From the NCBI GenBank assembly GCA_028282005.1, contig JANQIV010000223.1, positions 1-35,822 of the forward strand: 35,822 bases of DNA. Direction: 5' to 3'. The translations under genes and the position numbers were made by a program. Of this stretch, positions 8,990-17,990 are shown one piece after another. Under the pieces are notes generated by a model, which saw nothing but the letters and a program-made list of their open reading frames with translations, was not told the DNA's origin and ran no database searches. Origin of the DNA: Melioribacteraceae bacterium. GTDB taxonomy: Bacteria > Bacteroidota > Ignavibacteria > Ignavibacteriales > Melioribacteraceae. Position 1 is the first letter of the stretch. Each line of letters begins with the position of its first letter.

Positions 8990-11818
8990 AAAAGATCTTT
9001 ATTGTTTTTTTCAACAGTATTGTTGTATCTATTAATCACCCCTTCTACAATATTAGCACAATCAGGTAAAGTAGCCGGCCGTATAACAGACGGTACCACT
9101 GGCGAACCCCTTCCTTTTGTAAACGTAATAATTATGGGAACTACAGCCGGTGCTGCTTCAGATCTTGATGGGTATTATACTATTCTGAATGTTAGGCCGG
9201 GTAATTATAATGTAAAAGCATCTGCAATTGGATATCAGGCTAAAACGGTAGAAAATATTAGGGTTTCTATCGATCTTACAACAAAGGTTGATTTCACTCT
9301 AGTTGAAACAAGTGTTGCACTTGATGAAGAAGTTGTAGTTTTAGCAACAAAACCTTTGGTTACTAAAGATAGAACTGCGTCTGCCGCTACAATTGGCGCT
9401 GATGAAATAGATGCATTACCTGTAACAGAATTCACGGAAGTATTGGAACTAAAAGCTGGTGTTGTTAAGACTCAAGACGGTTTTAATGTAAGAGGTGGTA
9501 GAAGAGGAGAAGTAACTTACTCAATTGATGGTGTGCCGGTAACCGATGTTTATGACGGTTCTACTGTTGTTGATGTAAATGCTTCATCTATTCAAGAATT
9601 ACAATTTGTTAGTGGTGCATTTAATGCCGAGTATGGAAAAGCTTTGTCCGGTGTAATAAACTTAGCTACAAAAGAAGGTAATAATGAATATTCCGGATCG
9701 CTTTCAAGTTATATAGGTGATTATGTCAGTGATAGAACAGATATCTTTCTTGGTGCTGATGATGTTGAGCCTACGGCAATTAGAAATTTAGAAGGTAGTT
9801 TTAGTGGTCCGGTTATTAAAGATAAACTCTACTTTTATACAAATGCCAGATATGTGTATTTCGATGGTTGGTTAAAAGGCAGAAGAGTTTACAATCCGTG
9901 GGACATAACATTTTTTGATGAAAATGCTTCCACCCCCGAAGATCAATATAACATCCAGCAGACTGGGGATAATGAAATAGTTTCCATGAATTTTAACGAA
10001 AGAGTTGTTCTTCAAGGGAAACTTACTTACCAGATGCTTGATAATTTGAAACTTACATTTAATTACATTAATGATAGAAGACGTTTTCAAGATTATGACC
10101 ATGATTATAAGTTTAATCCGGATGGTCGCCCTAAAAAGTTCCAGTGGGGTGTAACAAATATTTTGAAAATTACTCACACACTAGGTTCAAATACTTTTTA
10201 TGAATTGGCAGGATCATACTTTCACAAAAAATTTGATGAATATGTTCATGATAATATAAATAGTACTTTGTGGGTACATCCAAGTATGACTGGCCAAGAA
10301 CCGCAGAATGAATTCAGTTTTAATACAGGTGGTCAAGATAATTCTACATTCAAAAGAATCACTGATAATTTTGGGATTAAGTTTGATATTACTTCACAAG
10401 TAACAAGAAGTCACCAAGTTAAGGCTGGTATCGAATTTAATCAAAATAAGTTATTCTTCGAGGATATAACATTATTACCTTACTGGGACGGCTGGTTTAA
10501 TGGTCGTTTTGATGAAACTAGACTCAACGGTAGATTTGATCCGGGCGAAGATGGTATACCTGAACCTGATATATCTGGCGTTCCATTTGTCAATATGAGA
10601 ATACCGGATATAAATAATCCTGATGAAAATAATTCGATAAATATTTATGAAAGAAAACCCTTTGAGTTTTCTGCGTACATTCAGGATAAAATAGAATTTG
10701 ATGAAATGATTGTTAACATTGGTATTAGGTTCGATTATTTTGATTCGGATGGTTTTGTTTTATCAGATCCATCAGATCCTGATATTTACAGACCAAAGAG
10801 ACCTGAAAATATTGCCAAGACTTTGGAAGAAAGAAGAACATTTTGGTACAAAGATGTAGACCCTAAGATTGCTATCAGTCCGCGCTTGGGTGTTGCTTTC
10901 CCAATTACAGATAGAGGTGTAATTCACTTCTCATACGGGCATTTTTTCCAAGCTCCAAAATACGAACTACTATACAGAAATCCTGAATTTAAGTTAAATG
11001 TTGCTGGAGAAAACTTCGATCCGGTTGGTAATTCTGACCTTGAACCTGAACAAACTATTAGTGGTGAAATTGGTTTGCAGCAAGCTTTAACAGATCAGCT
11101 TACTGTCGATTTAACCGGCTATTTCAGGGACATTAAAGACCTTACCGGTTCAAGAGCTGATAGAATTAGAACTTTTGGTGGCGCTGGTTCTTATTTCCAG
11201 TTTGTAAATAGTGATTTCGGTTTTGTAAGGGGAATTGTATTTACTCTAAGTAAAAGATTCTCAAATAATTGGGCAGCAACAATCGATTATACTTTGCAAA
11301 CTGCAAAGGGAAATGCTTCTGATCCTGAACAAGTTGCTGATCAAAGAGAAAATGGTGAAGAACCTGAAGTTCAGTTAGTTCCATTAAATTGGGATCAGAC
11401 TCATACTGTTAATCTTACTTTCACATACTCCCCTGGAGATTGGGGATTCAGTATGATTGCACAATACGGTAGCGGATTCCCTTATACTCCTTCACAATCT
11501 GAAAATTTAACAAAACTGTTAACCAATAGTTTAAATAAGCCTTCTTTCTTTAACGCAGATCTAAAAGCTTATTACGACTTCAATTTATTTAAAGATTATA
11601 AAATTACTTTCTTTGCCAGAGTATTTAATCTATTTGACATAAGAAATGAAGTTAACGTGTACGATGATACAGGTACTGCTGATTTTACAGAACCAGAAAG
11701 ACTAAGAAGACTTGATGGAAGTTTGGAAATAGTAAACTCGATTGATGAGTTTTACAGAAATCCAACTTTTTATTCTGAACCAAGAAGAATTGAATTAGGT
11801 GCTACAATAGCATTTTAA
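8987..11818 (+). CDS. TonB-dependent receptor with carboxypeptidase-regulatory-like N-terminal domain
   Basis: An outer-membrane gated importer, 943 aa from ATG 8987. The signal peptide starts MKRSLLFFSTVLLYLL and cleavage is likely after ILAQ. Next comes a carboxypeptidase-regulatory-like beta-sandwich (about 25-110: GRITDGTTGEPLPFVNV, DLDGYY, GYQAKT), as in SusC-type receptors. A plug domain follows (about 130-235: NVRGGRRGEVTYSIDGVPV, EYGKALSGVINLATK), then the 22-strand-type barrel with LEPEQTISGEIGLQQ, ending IELGATIAF with terminal Phe. The start is set by AAGGAG at 8974-8979; TTG 8918 is an alternative with its own site and would prepend a basic 23-residue segment containing RRRR. It is the first gene of a four-gene plus-strand run ending at 17936. 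No SusD homologue follows. The substrate is unknown, possibly an alpha-glucan. Confidence 0.93.
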   Translation: MKRSLLFFSTVLLYLLITPSTILAQSGKVAGRITDGTTGEPLPFVNVIIMGTTAGAASDLDGYYTILNVRPGNYNVKASAIGYQAKTVENIRVSIDLTTKVDFTLVETSVALDEEVVVLATKPLVTKDRTASAATIGADEIDALPVTEFTEVLELKAGVVKTQDGFNVRGGRRGEVTYSIDGVPVTDVYDGSTVVDVNASSIQELQFVSGAFNAEYGKALSGVINLATKEGNNEYSGSLSSYIGDYVSDRTDIFLGADDVEPTAIRNLEGSFSGPVIKDKLYFYTNARYVYFDGWLKGRRVYNPWDITFFDENASTPEDQYNIQQTGDNEIVSMNFNERVVLQGKLTYQMLDNLKLTFNYINDRRRFQDYDHDYKFNPDGRPKKFQWGVTNILKITHTLGSNTFYELAGSYFHKKFDEYVHDNINSTLWVHPSMTGQEPQNEFSFNTGGQDNSTFKRITDNFGIKFDITSQVTRSHQVKAGIEFNQNKLFFEDITLLPYWDGWFNGRFDETRLNGRFDPGEDGIPEPDISGVPFVNMRIPDINNPDENNSINIYERKPFEFSAYIQDKIEFDEMIVNIGIRFDYFDSDGFVLSDPSDPDIYRPKRPENIAKTLEERRTFWYKDVDPKIAISPRLGVAFPITDRGVIHFSYGHFFQAPKYELLYRNPEFKLNVAGENFDPVGNSDLEPEQTISGEIGLQQALTDQLTVDLTGYFRDIKDLTGSRADRIRTFGGAGSYFQFVNSDFGFVRGIVFTLSKRFSNNWAATIDYTLQTAKGNASDPEQVADQRENGEEPEVQLVPLNWDQTHTVNLTFTYSPGDWGFSMIAQYGSGFPYTPSQSENLTKLLTNSLNKPSFFNADLKAYYDFNLFKDYKITFFARVFNLFDIRNEVNVYDDTGTADFTEPERLRRLDGSLEIVNSIDEFYRNPTFYSEPRRIELGATIAF

Positions 11819-11844
11819 CTAAGAAATTAAATGACGGAAATAAT

Positions 11845-14800
11845 ATGAAAAGTTTTTTTGAATCCATTTGTAAAGCGAAGTTTGCCATAATTGCCCTATT
11901 GTTTTGCAGCATTTCTGCTCAAAATATCGATAGGGGTTCGCCAACGGCAAGAAGAGCGGGTATTCATGATGGAAATCAAGTTAGAACGGTTTTCAACAAT
12001 TCTGCTGTAATAGCTCAACCTGGAAATGATGGGCCAAGAGCTGCTTGGAAATTTAATGGTAATGGTTATGTAGGTGATGTATCTCCTTTGGTTGGTGTTA
12101 GATTACCTCTAAGAGATTATAATGAAGACCAAATTGCCGATACGATTTATTCAGTTGTAATTACTTCAGTTTCAAGACCTGGCGGCGGTGATTTTTCACC
12201 AGGAGGTGGTAATTTTTGGGGATTTGAACCTATACCCGGTTTCTTTAATCCTCAAATTGATACTACAGGTAAAGGGGTTGCAATGAGTCATCAACCTGAA
12301 ACCTGGCCGAATTTCTGGCCGGATCAGCCAACTTGGCTTGATGAAGATGGCAATACTGAATGGAATGGTTTTTTTGGAAGAGGTCAATTTAATGCAGATC
12401 AGGAAAGCTATTGGTGGATGGATGATAATGTTGACGAAAAAATGTTTAATAGATTTGGATTTGAACCGGATGCAAACGATCCAACAAGAAGAGGACAAGC
12501 ACTAAGTGTTACAGGCAGAGGATTGCAATGGAATAATTTTTTGGCACAAGATGTTGTGTTTTGGTTATATGAAATCTCAAATATAGGTACTGAGACTTAT
12601 GATCAAACTGTATTTGGTACTTTAGTTGGTACTTATGTTGGAGCAGATGGTGACGAATGGAATGATGATGTTTCGTTTTTTGATGTTAGGGAAGCGATTA
12701 CATATTCTTGGGATTTTGATAGTAATATCAGACCTTCAGCGAATCCGAGATGGTTGCCAAATCCTAATGAAGTGGGATACATTGCTTATGCTTTCTTGGA
12801 ATCTCCTGGTAATCAGTTTGATGGAATTGATAACGATGCAGATGCTAGGAATTTTAATAGTGCTGCACCTTTTTTCACTGAAGAGGATTTTGAACCTAGA
12901 ACACTTCAAGCTGGAGATAAGTTAATATTGATCGATAATTCTAATGGATTTGAAAGAACTGAGTTTACAATGCCTGCAAACGAAACAGAAGTAGTTTCGA
13001 TGGGGCAGACATTTACTTTAGTTCCTGGGTCTACAGTTCTAGCTGAAGGTAACCTTCAAACAACTAACAGAGGGCTTGTATTAAATCCTAATGCTAATGA
13101 TGGTATCGATAATGATTTTGACGGTTTGATTGATGAAAACACTCAAGTTCATTACAGACAGTTCAAAGCCGAAGAAGAAACCGGTGTGGTTTTAATTGAT
13201 ACATTGAATCCTGTTCAATACAGAGACTTCTTAAATAATATTGCTACAAACGATCTAATGATTGATGAATCAAGGATTGATGGAATTGATAATGACGGCG
13301 ATTGGAATTTTGAAGTTGATGACGTTGGGCAAGATGGTAAACCAGAGACAGGTGATTTTGGTGAAAATGACGGTATTCCAACAAATGGTGAACCAAATTT
13401 TGATAAAACAGACGTTGATGAATCAGATCAAATTGGTTTGACAAGTTTTCAGTATTTCGTTCCTGCGGGTGATATAAGTATGTCGGATGAAGATGATCTT
13501 TGGAGAAGACTAAGACCTGGTTTCTTTGATGTTCCGAATACTATTGTAAATGGAGTAGCGATTAGAGGTGAGGATGGTGACTTTATTTACGGTTCAGGAT
13601 ATTTCCCATTATTGGCCGGTGGAACAGAGCGATTTTCATTAGCTCTTGCTTTTGGTCCTGACTTTAGAGGAGTATTTAAAACCAAAGCAACAGCTCAATT
13701 TATATTCGATGCTAACTATAACTTCCCTAGACCGCCAGACATTCCTACAGTAGCTGCTGTACCTGAGGATGGACAGGTAACATTATATTGGGATAAAATA
13801 GCAGAAGAAACAATAGATAGAACTACTAAAATAAAGGATTTTGAAGGCTATAAAATTTATAAAGGTACGGATGAAAACTTCTCTGATGCATTTGTAATTA
13901 CAAATGGGTTAGGGGAACCAACTTGGTGGAAACCAGTTGCTCAGTTTGATTTAGATAACGATATTCAAGGATTCTTTACTCCAAGTGCAGAACTTAATGA
14001 ACGCGCCAGCGGATTACCTTTTTACCTTGGTGAAGATACTGGTGTTCAGAATTTTTGGGTAGATAATGATGTAATAAATGGAAGAACTTATTTTTATGCT
14101 GTTGTCTCCTATGATAGAGGTGATGCTGAAAAAGATATTTATCCTTCAGAAAACGGAAGAAGTTTTGATCAATCGAACGTAATTTCAGTAATTCCTAATG
14201 CTCCGGTGTCAGGTTATATTCCACCTATTACTGGTTTAGAATTAGATAGAGTTTCGGGTACATCTTCTGCCACACCACTTTTTGATGTTATGGATCCTTT
14301 TGGTGTTAAAAATACTACTTATGAAGTAGTATTTTTCGATTCACTTGTTAGTGGAATTCCTATTGCATACGGCTATAATGTCGTTGATGTTGCTGTTAAT
14401 GATACAATTTTTGATGATCCGACAAAACTATTACCGTTTAATGGAGATGTTTTTAATGGAATTAATCTTTCAATCGATACAACTTTCCAAGTACTGGATA
14501 GTATTACTATTGATCGTGATAATTCTGGCTGGAATGAAGAAGATTCGTCTAGTTTAAGATTTACCATATCGCCATTTAATTTCCCGGGATTCCCATTAGG
14601 TATAAGACAACCTTCGGATTATATGTTTGTTTTCTCAAATGATTATGACAAAGAAACAGGTGATAGATTATTGGGGCTTCCAATTAGAAAGAGACCTACG
14701 AATTTTGAAATATTTGATGTTACAGTAAAAGAAAATCCGATTAAAGTTCCGTTTGTATTTAGCTCACTTTCTGATTCTCTAAAAAACTTAAGCAGAATTA

Positions 14801-15309
14801 TTATGACCTCTGCTGATACATCCTTTATTACATGGGATATGACATTTTTGGGCGATAGTGTAAGTACTATTCCAGATGCAGGTGACACTCTATTTGTTAG
14901 TATTTTCAAACCATTTACAAGCAGGGACAAATTTACGTTTACAACTAATGAACCAGGTGTTAATTCTGCAAATGTTCAAAATGATATTAAAGAAGTAAGA
15001 GCAGTTCCAAATCCTTATGTAGTAACAAATTTATTTGAACGCCCTCTTGCAGGAATCAATACTAGAGGTAGGGGAGAAAGAATAATTAACTTTATTAAAC
15101 TTCCGCCTGAAAGTAAAATCCACATTTATACTTCAGCAGGGAACCATGTAAGAACTCTAGAACATGACGGATTTATAGGCAACGGCACGGTTTCATGGGA
15201 TTTAAGAACTAAAGAAGGACTAGATATTGCTTACGGTGTTTACTTTTATATAGTTGAAGCCAGCGGCAGTTCGGAAAAGAAATTTGGCAAACTTGCAATT
15301 ATTAAATAA
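11845..15309 (+). CDS. Large exported surface protein with GIDND repeats, FN3-like domain and T9SS-type C-terminus
   Basis: A 1154-aa exported protein whose function I do not recognise. The signal peptide ends around SISAQ. The N-terminal half is rich in Trp, Asp and Gly. Three calcium-loop-like segments carry GIDND (near residues 326, 420 and 479), one reading DGIDNDFDGLIDEN. A fibronectin-III-like region starts near residue 630 (DGQVTLYWDK, then FEGYKIYKGTDENF). The last 110 residues, from VRAVPNPYVV to GVYFYIVEASGSSEKKFGKLAIIK as key ends, match the FlgD/T9SS sorting-domain fold. It lies 26 bases after the TonB receptor and 24 before a PorV-like barrel, so it is probably T9SS cargo held at the surface with the receptor. 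It has no lipobox and does not resemble SusD. A role in capturing substrate is inferred from position only. Confidence 0.8.
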   Translation: MKSFFESICKAKFAIIALLFCSISAQNIDRGSPTARRAGIHDGNQVRTVFNNSAVIAQPGNDGPRAAWKFNGNGYVGDVSPLVGVRLPLRDYNEDQIADTIYSVVITSVSRPGGGDFSPGGGNFWGFEPIPGFFNPQIDTTGKGVAMSHQPETWPNFWPDQPTWLDEDGNTEWNGFFGRGQFNADQESYWWMDDNVDEKMFNRFGFEPDANDPTRRGQALSVTGRGLQWNNFLAQDVVFWLYEISNIGTETYDQTVFGTLVGTYVGADGDEWNDDVSFFDVREAITYSWDFDSNIRPSANPRWLPNPNEVGYIAYAFLESPGNQFDGIDNDADARNFNSAAPFFTEEDFEPRTLQAGDKLILIDNSNGFERTEFTMPANETEVVSMGQTFTLVPGSTVLAEGNLQTTNRGLVLNPNANDGIDNDFDGLIDENTQVHYRQFKAEEETGVVLIDTLNPVQYRDFLNNIATNDLMIDESRIDGIDNDGDWNFEVDDVGQDGKPETGDFGENDGIPTNGEPNFDKTDVDESDQIGLTSFQYFVPAGDISMSDEDDLWRRLRPGFFDVPNTIVNGVAIRGEDGDFIYGSGYFPLLAGGTERFSLALAFGPDFRGVFKTKATAQFIFDANYNFPRPPDIPTVAAVPEDGQVTLYWDKIAEETIDRTTKIKDFEGYKIYKGTDENFSDAFVITNGLGEPTWWKPVAQFDLDNDIQGFFTPSAELNERASGLPFYLGEDTGVQNFWVDNDVINGRTYFYAVVSYDRGDAEKDIYPSENGRSFDQSNVISVIPNAPVSGYIPPITGLELDRVSGTSSATPLFDVMDPFGVKNTTYEVVFFDSLVSGIPIAYGYNVVDVAVNDTIFDDPTKLLPFNGDVFNGINLSIDTTFQVLDSITIDRDNSGWNEEDSSSLRFTISPFNFPGFPLGIRQPSDYMFVFSNDYDKETGDRLLGLPIRKRPTNFEIFDVTVKENPIKVPFVFSSLSDSLKNLSRIIMTSADTSFITWDMTFLGDSVSTIPDAGDTLFVSIFKPFTSRDKFTFTTNEPGVNSANVQNDIKEVRAVPNPYVVTNLFERPLAGINTRGRGERIINFIKLPPESKIHIYTSAGNHVRTLEHDGFIGNGTVSWDLRTKEGLDIAYGVYFYIVEASGSSEKKFGKLAIIK

Positions 15310-15333
15310 AAATTTTGCAGAGGAAATTGAATT

Positions 15334-16338
15334 ATGAAATTTTGTAAAAGTTTACTGGTGGTAGCAATTTTAGTTGCTAACATTTTTGCTCAGAATAAAG
15401 TAGGTACAACAGCCGCTGACTTTCTTACAATTCCTGTTGGTGCAAGAGCAACTGCAATGGGCGGAGCCTTTGTTGCCTACGCAAATGACGTTACTGCGGC
15501 TTATTATAATCCAGGAGCATTATCCAAACTTAGTTCAAGCGAATTCATAGCTTCGAGAACTGAATGGCTTGTTGGTACTGATCATAACTGGGTTGGACTT
15601 GTTTTTAAGTTAGATGAAAATAATGCGTTTGCCATTAGTTTTAATCAGTTGGATTATGGCGAAGAAGAAATTACGACTGAGCAAAACCCTACTGGTACAG
15701 GACAATTTTGGGATGCGACAGATATGGCAATTGGTATTTCATATGCAAGAAATCTGACAGACCGTTTTTCAATAGGTGGTACTTTTAAAATGATTCAATC
15801 AAGAATTTGGAATGAATCTGCCAGTGCTTTTGCTTTAGATATTGGGTTGGTATTCGATACTCAGTTTGATGGACTTACCCTCGCAATGAACATATCTAAC
15901 TTCGGTACTGAAATGCAACTTGATGGGCCGGATTTATTTGAACCTATTGATATTGATCCATCAAATGCTGGTAATAACCAAAACATCTCAGGGCAGCTTG
16001 AAACTGATCAATGGGAGTTACCATTAGTGTTCGCGGTTGGATTATCATATGATGTTCTTAAAAATTCAGAATGGCAGTTTTCTGTTCTAACAGATGCTAA
16101 CTACCCAATTAATACAACACCTTTTGTAAACGTTGGTGGAGAAATCGGTTGGAATGACATTCTTTTCTTGAGATCAGGATACAGTTCATTGTTTGAGGAA
16201 GATGCAGAAGAAGGTTTTACTGCCGGATTTGGTTTACAATATAATATTGCCGGATTTAATCTAAGAGTTGATTACAGTTACATGGACTTTGGGATTTTTG
16301 ATAATATAAATAGATATGGTTTGTCTATTAGTTTTTAA
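15334..16338 (+). CDS. PorV/PorQ-family outer-membrane barrel protein
   Basis: A 334-aa outer-membrane protein of the PorV/PorQ (UPF0164) family. The signal peptide ends NIFAQ. The family signature follows at once: ADFLTIPVGARATAMGGAFVA, then YYNPGALSKL. The rest is alternating beta-strand sequence ending in YGLSISF with C-terminal Phe. In T9SS, PorV shuttles cargo from the translocon to the attachment complex; FadL-like relatives can also be transporters. Encoded between two proteins with T9SS-type C-termini, it may be a dedicated PorV paralogue for them, but the housekeeping PorV would be elsewhere. The ribosome site AGAGGA lies 9 bases before ATG. Confidence 0.88.
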   Translation: MKFCKSLLVVAILVANIFAQNKVGTTAADFLTIPVGARATAMGGAFVAYANDVTAAYYNPGALSKLSSSEFIASRTEWLVGTDHNWVGLVFKLDENNAFAISFNQLDYGEEEITTEQNPTGTGQFWDATDMAIGISYARNLTDRFSIGGTFKMIQSRIWNESASAFALDIGLVFDTQFDGLTLAMNISNFGTEMQLDGPDLFEPIDIDPSNAGNNQNISGQLETDQWELPLVFAVGLSYDVLKNSEWQFSVLTDANYPINTTPFVNVGGEIGWNDILFLRSGYSSLFEEDAEEGFTAGFGLQYNIAGFNLRVDYSYMDFGIFDNINRYGLSISF

Positions 16339-16361
16339 TAACCACAAAAAAAGGAGTAACT

Positions 16362-17936
16362 ATGAAACAAATTTCACTTTTCTTTATTGCGATATTTTTT
16401 ATTTCGCAATCTTTTGCACAAGTCACTAATACTGTGACCTTTGTGGCTGATTTAACTGATCTTTTAGATCAGGGGTTTGATCCTACTTCCGATACATTGG
16501 AAATAAGAGGACTAGACTGGGACGATGGTGACGATGTAACAGTTACAGGAGATCGTTTCTTGGTTCAAGATGAAACAGATACACACTTATTCAAAACTAC
16601 TTTGACAATTGCTACATCAGCTACTTATGCTGGGCCTGATTCCCTAAGATGGAAATTCCATGGTTATCCTGAAAACAGATTTGACCCTGCTTGGGAACCT
16701 GGAAGAGATGGATATGATGGACGTGCTTATCATCTTCAGGCAGACGGTTCAGAAGTTGAAGAAGGTCCATTAACTCCGATGATGGCTATGTTTGTTTCCG
16801 GTATCACAAATACTGTTACCTTTAAAGCAGATTTAACTGAAGTTTTTGGTGAAGGCGTTGGTTTCTTTGATCCTAACGTTGATGCTATTGAAATTAGAGG
16901 ATTCTGGTCTGATGAAGGTGAAGGATGGGTTGAAGCATCTGTTGAGGAAGCTGGCCCTTGGACGATGACAAGAAACTTAGATCCCGGTGTAGTTTATGAA
17001 ACTACATTGACATTAACATTACCAGCCGGATTAGAAGTTGGAACACAAACTTCATTCAAATTCAAGACATCACCTGATGAAAGATGGGCTGATGGCGGTT
17101 GGGAAATTGGTTCCAATAATCCGTTGACATTCCAAGAAGATGGCGCGGAATGGACATTTTCAAAAGTTCCTAATGTGTTCCCTAAAGGCGAAGCACTTGG
17201 TCAAGAAGTTAAAGCATTATTCCAATGCTATTTACCTGAAAACGCGCTTAACAGATATGATTCATCTGTAATCCCTAGAGATGAAGTTGAATTCGTTATT
17301 CTAAAAGGTGATAATCCTGCTATCGGTTTATGGGGCGGCGACTGGGTTGCTGATGATACTTTAACAGCTGGTGCTATAGCTTTGTATGATGGTGGTACTC
17401 ATGGTGATTTAGTAGCTGGTGACTATATTTTCTCTAGAGAAGTAACATTTTCTGATACAATTCTTTCAGGTGGTGTTATTTACAAATTTGGTGCTCAATA
17501 TCCAGACGCTGGTGTAATTTCACAAAGCTCACCATTAGATAATAGTAGAGGCGTTGGACAAAACTTCTCGTTTTTCTTAAAAGCTGTTGATTCAACAGTT
17601 GTATTAAGTGATACTTGGCCAACAACTGGTGATCCTGTAACTAGTGTTGAAACAATATCATCTGAAATTCCAGCTGAATACTCATTGGAACAAAACTATC
17701 CAAATCCATTCAACCCTTCAACTACAATTAGATACAATATTCCTGAAGCTTCATTAGTAACATTGAAAGTTTACAATATGCTCGGACAAGAAATTGTTGA
17801 ATTAGTAAATCAAGAACAAGCTCCAGGAAAATATGAAGCTAATTTTGATGCTACTGAATTATCAAGTGGAATTTACTTCTATACATTGAGTTCAAAAGGA
17901 GTTTCAATTTCTAAAAAAATGATGCTGATTAAATAG
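16362..17936 (+). CDS. T9SS-sorted secreted protein with duplicated beta-sandwich domains (possible glycan binder)
   Basis: A 524-aa exported protein with a signal peptide ending SFAQ. Two related domains follow: about 22-130 and 150-270. Each opens TNTVTFxADLT, then DxxEIRG, a Trp/Asp-rich stretch, and RxKFKxxP-like strands, suggesting an internal duplication. This resembles carbohydrate-binding domains of the CBM20/SusE-SusF kind, but I cannot prove homology by eye. A third domain (about 285-415) has LYDGGTHGDLVAGDYIFS, as in choice-of-anchor X-type domains. The C-terminus is a canonical type A sorting domain: SLEQNYPNPFNPSTTIRYN, then VYNMLGQEIVELV, ending KKMMLIK. The very strong site AAGGAGTAACTATG suggests high expression. 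It is the last gene before a terminator. Surface glycan binding is inferred. Confidence 0.82.
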   Translation: MKQISLFFIAIFFISQSFAQVTNTVTFVADLTDLLDQGFDPTSDTLEIRGLDWDDGDDVTVTGDRFLVQDETDTHLFKTTLTIATSATYAGPDSLRWKFHGYPENRFDPAWEPGRDGYDGRAYHLQADGSEVEEGPLTPMMAMFVSGITNTVTFKADLTEVFGEGVGFFDPNVDAIEIRGFWSDEGEGWVEASVEEAGPWTMTRNLDPGVVYETTLTLTLPAGLEVGTQTSFKFKTSPDERWADGGWEIGSNNPLTFQEDGAEWTFSKVPNVFPKGEALGQEVKALFQCYLPENALNRYDSSVIPRDEVEFVILKGDNPAIGLWGGDWVADDTLTAGAIALYDGGTHGDLVAGDYIFSREVTFSDTILSGGVIYKFGAQYPDAGVISQSSPLDNSRGVGQNFSFFLKAVDSTVVLSDTWPTTGDPVTSVETISSEIPAEYSLEQNYPNPFNPSTTIRYNIPEASLVTLKVYNMLGQEIVELVNQEQAPGKYEANFDATELSSGIYFYTLSSKGVSISKKMMLIK

Positions 17937-17959
17937 GTTGTATTGTTTATTGTTACTCG

Positions 17960-17990
17960 AGCCGGCTGAAATGCCGGCTTTTTTTATTTT
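17960..17990 (+). terminator. Rho-independent terminator of the TonB-receptor operon
   Basis: The stem AGCCGGC (17960-17966) pairs with GCCGGCT (17973-17979) around loop TGAAAT, and a T-run follows. It lies 23 bases after the stop of the 524-aa protein gene. The T-tract overlaps the 3' end of the opposite-strand SGNH gene. On the minus strand no T-run follows the stem, so it terminates only plus-strand transcripts efficiently. Confidence 0.92.
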
